64,000 nucleotides of DNA from Ilex aquifolium (lineage: Eukaryota; Streptophyta; Magnoliopsida; Aquifoliales; Aquifoliaceae): NCBI GenBank assembly GCA_951799425.1, contig OX637404.1:18934045-18998044 (forward strand). The letters are read 5' to 3'. Positions 24,363 to 36,170 of this stretch are shown one piece after another (the stretch's first letter is position 1; the number at the start of each line of letters is the position of its first letter). Made by a program: the position numbers and the translations under genes. Under the pieces are notes generated by a model. The model was not told the origin of the DNA. It ran no database searches and saw only the letters and a list, made by a program, of their open reading frames with translations.

Positions 24363-26594
24363 CTAGTCATTACCCGTGCCTGAATGCACTATATAACAAA
24401 CAAAAAATTCTTACACAATTGTCCAAATTCAAAAAAAATGGGCCAAAAATATTCATACAAATTCTTCTTTTAAAATGACTCGAAATATATCGCCGATCAT
24501 ATCCTCCATATTAATATAACTATCGTAAAAATATATACAACTCTTCAAAATAACACCATATATACAAATGCCTCCGAAAAAAAAACAAATATTAACATAA
24601 TCCATTGAAATTTACAATCTTTAAGTAATAAATAAATTTTTTCTCATTTATAAGACTCAAGAATTTATCACATTTACCACCACTCAATCCAATAATAGAA
24701 TATAATTATCAACTTAATCACCATATTTTCAATCCACCCTATCTCCATGTAATATATATCTCAAGAAAAAAAAAAAAAAAAACTACTAACATAACACAAT
24801 TAAATTCACAATCGTTAAACGATAAATAAAATCAACCAAATCTTACTCATTTATAAAACTCATGAATTTATCACCACTATCATCATTCAACCCCAAATGG
24901 CACAACAAAATTATAAATTTAATTACCAAATTTTCAATCCTTCACATATAAATATACACAAAAACATACTCTCACACATTTTTTTTTGGCTACCAACAAA
25001 CCTTCCTAATTAATAACTGTTTTTATTAAAAATATAATAATTCAAGTTTTTATGATAAAATAATAATAAATTAATATCTAATTAAAAAATAGGGAAAAAA
25101 AATACGGACTTCCCCTGAGTTTTGACAATATTATGAAGACACCCCTTGATATTTTATAAATAACACGGAAATCCCCAAAATTTAAAATTTATTATACAGA
25201 GACCCATTTGTCTCTCTTCCTTCAATATTGCTAACGTAAAGTGATGATTTTATCCCAAAAAAATTATTATTTTTATAATTGCCTTTCTCCAACTTGAGTA
25301 CCCAAAAAAATTAAAAATTTAATAAAATAAAATAAGATTTGATTTAGTACCCAAAAAATTGATATAATTTAGTACCCCCCAAAAATTGATTGAATGAATT
25401 TTAATATTAATTTGATAACAATAAAAATTAATTTGATATTAATTTGACAAATTTGAATATAAATTGGACAAAATTAAATGTCAATTTCTGATAAAAATAT
25501 ATATTAATTTACAATTTAAGGTTCATTTCGTGTTTAATATTATTTGTTGTTGATTAAACCAACATGAAATTGACCTTAAATTCTAAATTTTTTTGTTGTA
25601 TATAAACTTAAAAATTTGTATTTTAACCCATATAATTTAAATACAGATTTTTTCATAGCATAGCGTATTCTCACTTACTATATAATTTAATTATTCTTTA
25701 TTATTTTTACAATCAATTTCAATTTTGACTTCAATTTTGAATATTCGTAAAATTCAAGCAAAGTTAAGTTTAAACAAAAATATATATTTTATACTTGACA
25801 ATCAAATTCAGCTAAATTCGAATTCTAATCATAATCACGTCAAACCGATAATTGAGTAAACCGGTAAAAAAATTTTAAAAAATTTTAACACGAACACAAA
25901 CCATTTAATAAACAGGTAACACGACACGACTCGTTTAACCTATTTACAAAAAAATAAAAGAAAATATTATTTTAATAAATTTTTACACTCCATTTATTTG
26001 CTTCCAACTGTACTTTCCTCAATTGAAGGAATTCCAGCTAACAGCTCACGTGAAAATCACACCACAAAGGTTGGTTAAAATGAGAAGTTCACTACCCTTT
26101 TTATAGGCAACTGAAGTCTCCCCTCTCCACTCCTTGTCGATGTGGGATTCAAAGAAAAGGGCCAAAAGGCAATTCAATGCCTCAAGGCTCAAAACTTCAC
26201 TTTCCTACTATTAATATGCTTTTTTTTTTTTTTTTGAAATGTTTTCTTTATTTTTTTTTTCTTTACTCATTCATTATTTTATATATATATAATTTATTAT
26301 TATATTAAATTTATTTAAACGGGTTGACATGTCTCACCCGAATATGACCCATTTATTAAACATATGTTAATAAACCTATACTTTGTTAGCGATAATCCTT
26401 GTTATTGTACTATTATTTTGTTAATTTTAAATTACGCGTTTGAACTGTTTATTATATAAATTGAATTATATATATAGATATAGATATCAATATAAATCTA
26501 TAAATATGACGGCATATGTTAATGAACTTATATTTTTTTTAGAGATAATCCTTATTATTAGAGTTTTAATAGATTTTAGATATATTTTATTTTT

Positions 26595-26596
26595 AT

Positions 26597-26652
<56 letters not shown>

Positions 26653-26662
26653 TGTGTGTGTA
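26595..26662. repeat. Compound (TA)n(TG)n microsatellite
   Basis: Alternating TA followed by TG repeats with one GG interruption lie within Helitron 1. The short frames across it are not genes. Confidence 0.9.
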
Positions 26663-26688
26663 TAACCGTCCAAGTCAATCTCTCCCAT

Positions 26689-26821
26689 AGTTTGAATGGA
26701 AATGAGGAGAGATGAAAAAGAATGTAGTAGAGTCCTGTAAGGATGTAGATATCTCTCCAATGGTTTGAATGGGGATGAGGAGAGATAAAAGGAATGTAGT
26801 AGAGTCATGTAGGAATGTAGA
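26689..26821. repeat. Two-copy tandem repeat of about 65 bp
   Basis: Two adjacent copies share GTTTGAATGG, ATGAGGAGAGAT and AATGTAGTAGAGTC, each ending in ATGTAGAT. It sits close to the Helitron 5' terminus. Confidence 0.75.
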
Positions 26822-26910
26822 TTAATTAGAATCGTTGGATCAAAAACTTAAAAATGATCTGAGCCGCGAAAAGCTAAAGACAAAGAAATCTAGCTACTTT
26901 ATTATATAGA

Positions 26911-27487
26911 TAGAATACAAAACATTAAGAAACAAAATGTATCACCATAAAATACTTATTCCCTTACAAAGAAAACATGAGATAAAAAGTGTTTTAAGGA
27001 ACAAGAAGTTATTAACTCAACTCCTGTCTCATCTCAAACATTTGGGAAGCTATTACGACCACCCTTTTCACGACAAACTTTTCAATGTTTACCAGACATC
27101 ACATGACACTACCATGTGGTACCCGTTAAGTACTAAGTATTATTTTTTTTTTTTGCATAACATGATTGCATCTTGCCAAATGAAAAAGTACCACTAAGAA
27201 AAAGAGCAAACATAATCAGAAGAAAGGTATGAAATCATATTATTATCAAAAAGAAAAAAGATAGATTAAGATTAAAAATGGTACTACATGGTATCTTACC
27301 ACATAAATAGAAGCACTCATAAAATAGACCAAGAACAACCACAGAGCTACATAAGCTATATTAAAAAAAATCTCACTTTAGAATGGACCCACATCCGTAT
27401 TTACAACCAAAATTTACTTCAAAATGCAATTATTTTCACAAATCAGCTTGAGAATTGATCTACATCACTAAATGCTAATACAACCCA
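26911..27487. other. Intergenic DNA, no gene seen
   Basis: AT-rich sequence lies between Helitron 1 and the truncated second gag of the Tat element. It has no coding evidence on either strand. Confidence 0.5.
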
Positions 27488-28322
27488 TGAAGTGGGACAC
27501 GAACTGTATGGATAGTTCTCTGAAGGATGAGATCGACGCTGGTCGTATCCGGTTAAACCAGGCTATGGCTGACCCTTTGAGGGTGATGGCGAATGCCCGG
27601 CAGCGGATAGGATCCGGGTATCCTTGAAGCTCCATCTGATTTTTATACAGGTTTAGATGGTCAACGGGGTCTTTGGTCCCGTCAAATGCCTCTATCGAAG
27701 GGGTCCTGAATTTTTGAGGGAGGGGGAAATGGAGGACCTCTGGGGTGAACGGTGACTCCGTCTGCTGAACCAAGGCGTCCATGGTGTCGGGGGTTCGCCC
27801 CTTAACCACTTCTTTCATATTGCCTAGCTCCCGTTGGAGTTCACGGATTTCTTGCTCCCAGGCATTGTCATTTATATTCTGGGGGTGGGGCCTATCTTCT
27901 TGGTAGGCGGCCCTAGCCCTACTGTGAGCTTCATCGTCACGTTCTTCAGGATGTCTTCTTCGGTGGTTTTCGCCAGAATGGCTGCGCTCATGGAGCTCAG
28001 TTATCCCGTTGGGTGGAGCTTGGCGTTCTTGAAGCGGAGGAGCGTCGTCGTGCTCCTCTTGGAGGGGAGGTGGCTCTTGTCGAGCCGGGGGAAATCGGGG
28101 AAGAGGGAACTGATGAGTTTGTATCCAGTCCATCAGCTCCTGGTTTTGTTTCATCAGCTGTATTGTGGTTCTATGGTAAGTTTTCAGTTCGTTGAGAGGA
28201 GGGACGTTCGCCGCTGAGGGATGACCCTCAATGTCCTCCATGTGCGCCGGAAAGTTCTCCAGCAAGTTTGGGTGGCCTTGAGGATTGGCTGGAACTTTAC
28301 TCATATTCCGAGTGGAGACCAT
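27488..28322 (-). pseudogene. Second, truncated Tat gag following the 3' LTR
   Basis: This region is nearly identical to 42551-43382, the gag start of the main element. Starting at the Met at 28322 (MVSTRNMSK), it reads openly through the retrotransposon gag domain (start of the IRCRAFAITLKGSAIAWFN region) and breaks off at about 27488 in unrelated AT-rich DNA. It has CAA where the main copy has a TAA stop, and lacks that copy's 2-base deletion. It shows that a second element, or a recombinant of two, once stood here in tandem. Confidence 0.85.
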
Positions 28323-28360
28323 CAAGTATATAAGATTCACAAGAGAACGATGAAAACCGT

Positions 28361-28379
28361 TCCCACAGACGGCGCCAAC
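28361..28379 (-). promoter_or_regulatory. Primer-binding site of the truncated second copy
   Basis: On the minus strand GTTGGCGCCGTCTGTGGG directly follows the LTR end (CATCA), identical to the site at 43421-43439. It is the tRNA-primed start of minus-strand synthesis in Ty3/gypsy elements. Confidence 0.75.
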
Positions 28380-29085
28380 TGATGGTTCCTCGGAAATCAA
28401 TCTCCCAGGCCCGAGTTGATTAGGCCCTTCTAGGATCTTATGAGATGGGTTTCAGAGAAGTTGAAATTAAGCGATGACAAACAAGCAAATGTGAGTGGTT
28501 CACCCTAGCCAAAAGACTTGGGCTACGTCCACTGTAATGGAGGCTCTTGCTCCTGGGTTGTGTATATTGATTCCAACTGATTACAAGAGGATAATTGGCT
28601 CTGGGCCAACAACGATGCTCTCTACTGAGGCTGTCCTAGGGTTCTTGACGAAAATACCAGCTAGAAGACGGGGAAGAAGACCCAGGAATTCGATCCCCTT
28701 TCCTCCTTTTACTGTTCTATTTATATGGTGTCTGCTCCTAGGGTTTTGTTGTCCCTGCTGTTCTTTCCTTGATCTTGTGGGGACCGTTCGTCCTTTCTCT
28801 GCGAGCCACTCTGACCGCCGGCGATTCTGTGCCCACGATCGCCTGGGCTCGTTCGACACTACCCCTCTGTTTCTGCAGGGAGTAACTCTGAGAAATCAGA
28901 GCCGGTTTCCTTTGTCCTTGGAGCACGTGGCGTAACAGGCTTTAACTCGGGTCATGGGCTAAGAAACAAAGGCGGGCCGGTTGGGACCACTCCTGTTTAG
29001 GCTTCGGGGCTCTCATCCAACATTTTCTGGAGGTCTTTGGGCTTGGTCCTAATGGCAGCCCAGGCCCAAAAACCTATTCTCATCA
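28380..29085 (-). mobile_element. Tat element 3' LTR (706 bp), shared with the truncated copy
   Basis: On the minus strand it begins TGATGAGAATAGG and ends GAACCATCA. Aligned by eye with 43440-44145, it differs at 5 of 706 positions (for example 28597, 28768 and three between 28920 and 29000), which suggests a recent insertion. It borders a polypurine tract on the integrase side and a primer-binding site on the other. It is therefore both the 3' LTR of the full element and the 5' LTR of the truncated one. Confidence 0.93.
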
Positions 29086-29104
29086 GTTGCCCCCCAGCCC
29101 CTGG
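29086..29104 (-). promoter_or_regulatory. Polypurine tract of the Tat element
   Basis: On the minus strand AGGGGCTGGGGGGCAAC directly precedes the TGATG start of the 3' LTR. It is the expected plus-strand primer site. Confidence 0.7.
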
Positions 29105-29339
29105 TCACGAGAATGACGTCTTCTCTGACCTGGGGATAGAAAGTGTCTTTTCTGAATTCATCATAGTCATCACTCGTGGCAGAACGCGTGGTCAGGGGGC
29201 TTTGCGTTGGTTTGGTCTGCTCTGGTATTTGCCGGCTGCAATGGGATGGTTTTTACACGTGTCATCATCGGGTGAGCCCAACGGTACGGTTCCTGAGGCG
29301 AGTCCTGTAGTCACGCCTTTCAGGGCATTAAATGTTTCG

Positions 29340-29347
29340 TATAAAAG
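29340..29347 (+). promoter_or_regulatory. TATA box of antisense gene 1
   Basis: TATAAAAG sits in a G/C-rich setting 432 bases upstream of the likely start codon (29772). The long gap may hide a 5' UTR intron; CTAG followed by GTACGT at about 29500 is a candidate donor. Confidence 0.5.
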
Positions 29348-29771
29348 CGGGGAAGTCCCCTCGCCTACGTCGTTCTTGCGTTTTTTGAATTTCCTTGCGT
29401 TTCTCTTTCCTTCGTTGGCTCTCGAGGTGCTTTGCTTCAGACTTTCAGGCGGCTCTTAGGGTTTCTGCGTCCTTGGTCATTTTCTGCATCTAGCACCCTA
29501 ACTAGGTACGTCTTTCCTCTTTTCTTTATTCTTGCTCGATCCGGATCCCTTTAACCCTCCTTGGTGGGGTTTTGGGTTTCGCTTCTTGATATGGAGGTTT
29601 AGTTACTTCAGAAACCACTCCGATGACCTTTCTCCCCTTACGTGTTTTGTGGACCATCCTACTTCGCTTTGGATATCCTTCCTTCGAAGTTGGTGTCTGA
29701 GACCTGCATTTTTGACGGACTGTGCTTTACACTTTCCTTCCCTTCACTCCGGCTTACGGCCTGGATCTTTG

Positions 29772-31951
29772 ATGGGGAAGTGGGTCGTTTCCTCCTCAGA
29801 ATCGGATTCCGAGGATCTAGTAGACGAGGAGGTCGAGATAAGTTCTCAGAGCGGTAGTTCTGTTGATAGGGCCGCTTCCGGGTCCGCTCACGGAGTTTCT
29901 GCCTCTGGGTCCGCCCTTGTAGAAGAAGCTCGTCCTCTTTCCTCCCTTCCTCCTGATTCTTTTGTTGCGTCGAAGACTAAGAAGTCCAAACCGGCTCTTC
30001 CCCCAATTCCTAGGAAAAGAGCTCGTCGGGACCAGGCCGACCTGGCCTGTTGCGCAGCATCGACTCCCAGTTGTCTCAGCGACGAGGACTTAGGCGAACT
30101 GAGGCGGGAGTATTGCTTTCCCGACTCCGTCCTCTTACACTCTCCTGAAGAACACGAGAGGTGCAATTCTTCTGTTCCCGGATTGGTCTGTTTTTACGAA
30201 TCCGCCTTCCGAGCTGGTTTTGCGGTTCCCTGTTCATCCTTTTATCCGGATAGTTCTTTCTTTTTATAACATATATCCTGCCCGGCTTTCTCCAAACGGA
30301 TGGGGTCTCCTGATCGGATTTCTTGTCCATTGGTTGAAGAGTGGGAACGACTCTCAGCCCTCCATTAATGAATTTGCCTCCCTTTTTCAACTTAAGTCCT
30401 CCCCTTCTGCTGGTTTCCTTTATTTTTCGAAAAGGGTCAGGGCGAGGAATCTGATCACCGGGCTTCCTTCTTCCAACAAAGGGTGGAAACCCAAGTTCTT
30501 CTTTGTTAGAGGTGATTCCTGGGAGCTTTCCGGGAAACCAGGGGACGTCCCTCTCATTCCCCGGTCTTGGGGGCCCCAAGGAATATAGGTAAGGCCCTTC
30601 AGTTTAGCTGCATCTTTTTCCTTCCCTATTCTTCTTTTTCTGACTTAACTTCTGATGTGCAGATTACCGTCCTGTCCTTGGGGTCGAGGAAGCGGCAAGG
30701 GTTGCTAGAGCCGAGGATTTGGGGTCGCAGTCCTTCTTCGATTTGGTGACGGATGAGAATTTAGCCCTCTACGAACTCGGGCCTCCAGTTGAGCAACCCT
30801 CAGTGCCTTCATCACCCCCTGCTGCCCCAACTGCCCCCATGAAGAAAGATTTGATAATGGCGGTATTCTCAGATGCCGAGAAGTCGAGGAAGAAAAGGAA
30901 GGTGGTGAAGGATTCCCAGCTGTTATCTACTGGTGCGTCGGTATCCGACCCCCCACCTGCTATTTCTGAGCAGAAGGAAGAGACCCTCCTTCCCCGCGAG
31001 GATGCGCCTCCCCCCCTGCTCCCTGTTGAGGCTTCTAGGGGCAAATCATCGACCGAGGGAGGTTCAGAAAAAGGACGCGAGGTTCCAGCAGTTCTTCCTC
31101 ACTCTACACCTCAGGAAGGTGGGAAGGTGGGCCTCGCTCGATCTGCGTCTAAGGATCAAGGGGATGGTTTCCTGCGTGACCCTGAGGTCGCAGTTGCTGC
31201 CTTGTCCGACCTCGTCTCAACTTTAGATCTCAGGGCATCCATGCGGGTTCCTTTCGACAAGAAGGTCGATCGCGCTATCCGGGGCATGGCAGAGGTACTT
31301 TTTATCCTTGTCTTTCCTCTTCTCCTGTATTTCTTTATGCCAAGGTCTCCAGGGATTTTTTGTTTGACCCTTTTTTCTTCTCAGACGCTCGCCTGCGTAA
31401 AGATGCTAGGATTCCACTACAACGAGGAGCTTTAGAAGGCAAAGGAGTCCAGGGCCGCCCTGTTAGTGAGCAAGGAGGCTGCCGAGGAGAAGGTGAAGAT
31501 TTTGGCCTCAGAGGCCGCTGAATTGAAGAGGATTAACGACGAGATGGATGCTCGCCTTCAGGATTTTGTCAAGGTCATGAACTCCAAGGAGAACAAACTC
31601 AAGGCCGCCGAGGCTGACCTGGTTGCCAAGGATTCCGAGCTGTTGTCTTTGCGGTCTCGTGTTTCGCAGCTCGAGAAAGACTGCGCCTCCGGCTTTGTGA
31701 AGGGTTTTCTAAACCTTAAGGATCAACTTGAGGAGGCTCATCCTGACCTGGACTTGGATCCTTTTGTACCAGTGTTGGACTCCGAGGAGGCCGCCGTGAT
31801 GGCTGAGGAGGCCGGGACCTCTGATCTCCCTGAGGGTGTGGCTCCTGATGCGGAGAAGGTGTCTGGACTTGTGGTGGCAGCGGCGGAGGGACCATGCATG
31901 CCAGCAGGGGCATCTGATGAGGGGGCAGGTGATGAAGAGATTGCTTCTTGA
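29772..31951 (+). pseudogene. Antisense gene 1 of the Tat element (broken)
   Basis: My exon model is 29772-30588, 30663-31294 and 31385-31951 (2016 nt, a multiple of three). Exon 1 has a Ser/acid-rich start (MGKWVVSSSESDSED), a basic nuclear-type signal (PRKRARRD) and the domain shared by all three antisense genes. That domain contains LSPNGWGLLIGF, NKGWKPKFFFVRGDSWE and a Pro-Arg-Ser-Trp block, and resembles the 'putative gypsy type transposon' domain of plant elements. Exon 3 is a coiled coil ending near FVKGFLNLKDQ and DLDLDPF. It is disrupted by one extra T at 30216-30219, a compensating one-base loss near 30573, and an in-frame TAG at 31433-31435. Function is unknown. Confidence 0.75.
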
Positions 31952-32441
31952 GGTTGATTTGAGGCCTTCCTGCAGTTTCCAACTTCCTTGTGACTCTTCA
32001 AGTAGTTTCTTTGTGGAATGCTTGATTGTAACTTCTTTAAGTGCTGAAATGAGAACTCTTGTGGTTTTTCCTTTTTTATGATTGTTGTGTGATGCTTTGC
32101 TACAAACTTCTTTGACTTGTGGTTGCGTTGTATTTTCCTTAGGCGCTGACTTCTGCTTTTTCACTTATGGCTGAGCTTCTTTGAACCGATCTGACCTTCA
32201 CGCTTTCCCCTTGGGTCTCTTGAACTTCTTTAGGGCTATTTTGGTCTTTTCCCGCTGTTTTACTTGTAGTGGAGACCCGACGGTTTTGTTCGTTTGAGAA
32301 CGTGCGCCGTCAGAGGGTTTAGTGGTCCCTCGATCGTGGCGCCTGAAAAGCCCCCATGACGCCATGTGTCCACTTCATTAATGGCGAGAGACGTGCATTA
32401 ACTTCCTTCGGCGTCAGTGACAAGGCTTGTCCTGCAGTGCC
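31952..32441. other. Spacer between antisense genes 1 and 2
   Basis: Presumably the 3' UTR of gene 1 and the promoter region of gene 2. No reading frame of note. Confidence 0.5.
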
Positions 32442-32450
32442 TATAAATAG
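32442..32450 (+). promoter_or_regulatory. TATA box of antisense gene 2
   Basis: TATAAATAG lies 86 bases before the start codon at 32528, a normal plant core-promoter spacing. Confidence 0.65.
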
Positions 32451-32527
32451 GCCTCCGGGGAATGATTGTTCTTCACGAATTGTGTAAAGTCCTAGCTTCT
32501 GAAAAAACCTCTCTGATTCCTACATTC

Positions 32528-34491
32528 ATGGCTTCTCCTCCCTCTTCATACGAAATCATGGAGCGAGTTTTTGGCCATGTTGAAGCAACCGAGATCGATG
32601 GGGACGAGGCTCAGCTCCTTGCTAGGCGCTTCGATTTTCCCCCCGGTGTTATCGTGCGTTCTGCGGATTTGCGTAGGTTTCACAGCTCGGTGGTTGGTGA
32701 AGCTTGTTTTTTCGAGGCCCCCTTCTTGTTGGGGCTTCGATTTCCCCTTCCTGGCCTGATACGAGACGTTCTTCACTTTTTCAGCTTCTGTCCTGCCATG
32801 CTCCTCCCATCTGGCTGGGCGATGTTAATGACCTTTACTGCGGCGTAGGAAAGGATGTTTCCTCAGGCTAGGGCTAACTTGAAAGAGTTTCTTCACTTTT
32901 TCCGCCCCGAGGAGGTATCCAAATTCTACCACTTTGTCCCTAGGCGAGGGGGTGAAATTCCCATCCGGGATCTCCCGTCGAGCCCTGAGGGGTGGATAAG
33001 GAGATATTTCTTCATCTCTGGAGACGGCTGGGAGTTTGGTTCCCAATTCCCGGGTTCTGTCAGAGTTCCTAACGCCTGGGGGAGCCGTAGAAACTTAAGT
33101 AAGCTATTTACCTTAATTTCTGTTGACGCTCGTGCTTGTGTACTAACAGTGTCACCGGTTCCTAATGCAGGAGAGCTCCCGCCCCTTGACTCTTCCGAGC
33201 AAGCCCGAGTCGACCAAGCCCGCGCTCGTCTGCCCTTTTCTTATGTTGAGCTGATGCACCCCGGGGTCCCCTTGGCGTCAGGTGATTGCATATAGACAAT
33301 GTCTTTTATCTCTCTGCTCCTTAGTTCGGAACCTTGCTAAGTTTTTGATCTTGTCTGCGTAGTTCCTTCCTACTTGGTGACTCAGCGCCACATGATCATG
33401 GAGCGCGTAGATGAAAGAAGGCGGGGTAGGGCCGTAGGACCTCCGGCGAAGAGGACGAGGTTGGAAGTGGGTACCACTTCTGGCGAGGTCCCCGTTCCGG
33501 CCGCCGAGGCTCCTGTTCCTGAATCTAGTGTTCCTGTTCCTTCACCCGAGGCCCCGAGGTTGACATCTGAGCCAGTCGTCAGTGAAGTCACTGCGGGTAC
33601 CGTGGCGATTGATCCCGTTGGAGGGCCTGTTCGGCGAGGCACTGCTTTATTTACTGCAGCTGGTTCCAGCTCGGCCCGTGCCCCCCAGGCCTCCATTACT
33701 GACCCAGAGGTCGGCCTACTTCGGGACGTGAGTTTGAGCAGTCGGGCTCTGATGGAGTTGATTCCCCGAGCCGACCTGCGTCGCTCTGTAGACCTTCCAT
33801 TTCAAGTTCGAAGCCGTGATGCTCTTCACGCCTTGCTCGAGGTATGCCTTGGTGCTTTTATCTCTATTTCGAACTCCTCGGTTTCTTACATTGTCCCTTA
33901 TGTTTCCAGTCGGCAACGCATGTTTGTGCTCTTGGGAGGGAAATCTTTATGCTGAGGAGCGACGTTCAGAGGAGAAATGCCGAGGTTCTTGACTCCCGTC
34001 GGCAAGGCACCGAGCTGCTGGACTGGGACTTGGCCACTGAGAGGGAATTGGAGCAGGTCCTTGAACAGCGGGCCCATACTTACAGACAGCTGATTGCCAG
34101 CACTTCTGCTGAGGTGTCTCTAAGGGAGGAGCTGGCTCGTTTAAAGGAGGAGCGGGAGGCTGAGGAGGAGAGACTGCTAAACGCGGCCGTCGCCCGCACT
34201 CTTTTGGAAGATGAGCTGAAGGAGTCCCGGGCTGAGGTATCTGAGCTGACCAGGTCTTTAGCTGCTGAACGTCGGCTCGTAGAAGATCAACGGAAAGAGC
34301 TTGAGAAAGCGAGATTGGAGGCGGCTAGGGCTTTTGTTGACGGGTTCTTCAATTTCGCTGACCAGGCGATGGAGAGATTCCCCGACCTAGACCTTGAGCA
34401 ATTTCAGCCAAGGTTTGATGCTTCTTCAAGTGGCTGTGCTCCTGATGTTACTCTTGCTCCCGACGCCACTCCTCCTGCAGATTGGTCTTGA
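32528..34491 (+). pseudogene. Antisense gene 2 of the Tat element (one nonsense codon)
   Basis: Four exons fit: 32528-33098, 33171-33281, 33363-33841 and 33910-34491. They sum to 1743 nt (581 codons) with consistent phases and GT/AG borders. The only break is TAG at 32846-32848. Exon 1 encodes the shared domain (LLPSGWAM, SPEGWIRRYFFISGDGWEF, VPNAWG). Exon 3 has a basic patch (RRRGRAVGPPAKRTR) and a Pro/Val-rich low-complexity stretch. Exon 4 is a long coiled coil (LREELARLKEEREAEEERLL and onward) ending FVDGFFNFADQAMERFPDLD, clearly homologous to the tail of gene 1. Likely nuclear; function unknown. Confidence 0.78.
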
Positions 34492-34911
34492 GTACCGGGA
34501 TTTTCATAGCTGATTTCTTTTGTAGATCTCTCTTTTTTTTTTTTTTTTTTTGACGCAATTTTGTAGTGGAACTTCCCCTTTGGAATGCAAAAATTTTTGT
34601 GGTGTTGTACTTGTGTTGTGCTGTACTGGGTGCTGTACTCGTTGCTGCACTCCCCTGCCCCCTCTACTCCGAAGAGGCCTTGGCCTGTTGGGAGTAGCGT
34701 CACCGCTCGGAATCTGGGCTTCCTTACATTGGATCTGCTGCGTGTATCATCCATACATATATATGTATATATATATATATATATATATACTTCTTGCAAT
34801 ATACGATGTAGATTTAAGGAACTTTCTGGGTGGTTTACCAACCTCGTCGTAAGTTGAGCTAGCATTCAATGCTATCTTGATTGCGAGATTCCAACAGTCA
34901 CCCTTGGATAC
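34492..34911. other. Spacer between antisense genes 2 and 3
   Basis: It holds a T-run (about 34530-34550) and a (TA)n microsatellite (about 34752-34790). The overlapping short frames are not genes. Confidence 0.6.
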
Positions 34912-34919
34912 TATTTATA
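34912..34919 (+). promoter_or_regulatory. TATA-like box of antisense gene 3
   Basis: TATTTATA lies 65 bases before the start codon at 34977, matching the layout of gene 2. Confidence 0.55.
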
Positions 34920-34976
34920 CCCATTTCTCTCATCGCTTTTCAGAAGAGTCTCTTTGTGTACTTGAACTTTGCAGTG

Positions 34977-36017
34977 ATGGATTCTTCTCCACTTTTCAAG
35001 CAACGAGCCCGTGAGTCGCTCAAGGGCGATTGGTGCTCTATCTTTCTTCTTCCCTCCCGGCTTACGGCCGCGGAAGCTGCTGATATGAAGGGTCGATATG
35101 ACCTTCCGGCGGATCTGGGAGTTAGGGCTCCCACTCCTGATGAACCTTGCAGTATGCCTATTTCGGGCGAGGTCTCTTTTTTTGTGGACGCATTTGAGTG
35201 TGGTCTTCGACTCCCTCTTCATCCGGATTTCGCCCGGATATTGTCTCACCATGGCTTGTGTCCCTCTCGTCTTTCCCCCCAGGGGTGGGCTGCCATGGTT
35301 GGCTTCTTCATTTTCTGGCGCATGCAAGGCTTTGAGACCTTTCCTACAGTTTCCGAGTTCTTCTACTTCCTTGATCTCTCTTTCGACTTTCCACCTTTCT
35401 TTAGCTCTCTCTCTTTTAAGTGGTATTTTCATCCACCATTGATTGCTGATATCCCCACTTCCCCTGAGGGGTGGTCCCAACGCTTCTTTTTCGTCTCTGG
35501 GGACTCCTGGGAATCTGCTGTTGGGGATGATGGGCATGTTTGGGTTCCTCGTTCTTGGACAAGCTTCCGGGAGAGAGGTAGCCATTTTTCCTCAAGGTTA
35601 TTCGTGTTTGAACGGCAACAACCTTGCTGATCTTGTTTGTGCTGTGCAGGTATTCCAGCTCTTACTCCATTGGAGGCGTTCCATGTCGGAATGGTGGAGA
35701 AAGCTTCTCCCCGTCCTTACTCTGCTCTGGTTACCCCTCAGAACCTAGTCCGTTATGGGATCGGGGGAAGTTCCACCAGAATCCAGCGTCCGCCCTCCCT
35801 TGTAGAAGAGCAGGAAGAAGCCGACTTGGCAGGTTCTGAGGTGGAGGTCCTGAAGAGGAAATTGGCAGAGGTGGAGAGAGAGAGAGATGTTCTGAAAGAG
35901 GAGAATGCCAGGCTTAGGGTGGCGGCTGTTCATCTTCAGAAGGTGGAGGAGGGAGATACCCCGATGGAGGGGGAGGTTGCGGAAGTTTTGGGTGGGGTAG
36001 GAGGCCAGGGGGCCTGA
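34977..36017 (+). CDS. Antisense gene 3 of the Tat element (intact, 322 aa)
   Basis: Two exons, 34977-35577 and 35650-36017, join with GT/AG borders into 969 nt without a stop, giving 322 residues. Exon 1 begins MDSSPLFKQRARESL and carries the shared domain: LSPQGWAAMVGFFIFW, TSPEGWSQRFFFVSGDSWES and VPRSW. Exon 2 opens IPALTPLEAF, aligning with the spliced start of exon 2 in gene 2 (phase-1 introns in both), and ends in a short coiled coil (EVEVLKRKLAEVERERDVLK). It lacks the long middle and tail of genes 1 and 2. It lies convergent to gag-pol, its 3' end facing the hairpin array. Such antisense ORFs are known in Tat elements without a settled role. Confidence 0.75.
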
Positions 36018-36170
36018 TCTTTGTATAACTTCTATGTACTTGTTCGTTGTTGTTTCTTTTGAACTGTTGACTTTCTACTCATGGTGCAATGAAATTCCGG
36101 GCTTTTGTCTTCCAGTTTTTTTTTTGCTAAGAATGTGGTTATCTGTTGAACAAGGAAACCTGCCTGTCTT
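36018..36170. other. Likely 3' UTR of antisense gene 3
   Basis: T-rich non-coding sequence runs from the gene 3 stop to the hairpin array. CAATGAAAT at about 36087 could serve in polyadenylation; this is inferred. Confidence 0.35.

Larger units (their letters stand above)
24363..26910 (-). mobile_element. Non-autonomous Helitron 1 (minus strand)
   Basis: Read on the minus strand, it begins A^TCTATATAATAAAGTAGC at 26910. It ends at 24363 with a hairpin (GTGC ATTCAG GCAC) about nine bases before the terminal CTAG^T. This fits Helitron rules: 5' TC, 3' CTRR preceded by a hairpin, insertion between A and T, no target duplication. No Rep/helicase is encoded. The interior is AT-rich. It contains a (TA)n(TG)n tract and a roughly 65-bp tandem duplication near the 5' end. 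Confidence 0.85.

Noticed and set aside
28495-28935. 146-residue open frame within the LTR (also 43555-43995)
   Set aside because: It is present in both LTR copies, with no domain and no codon signature; an LTR frame by chance.
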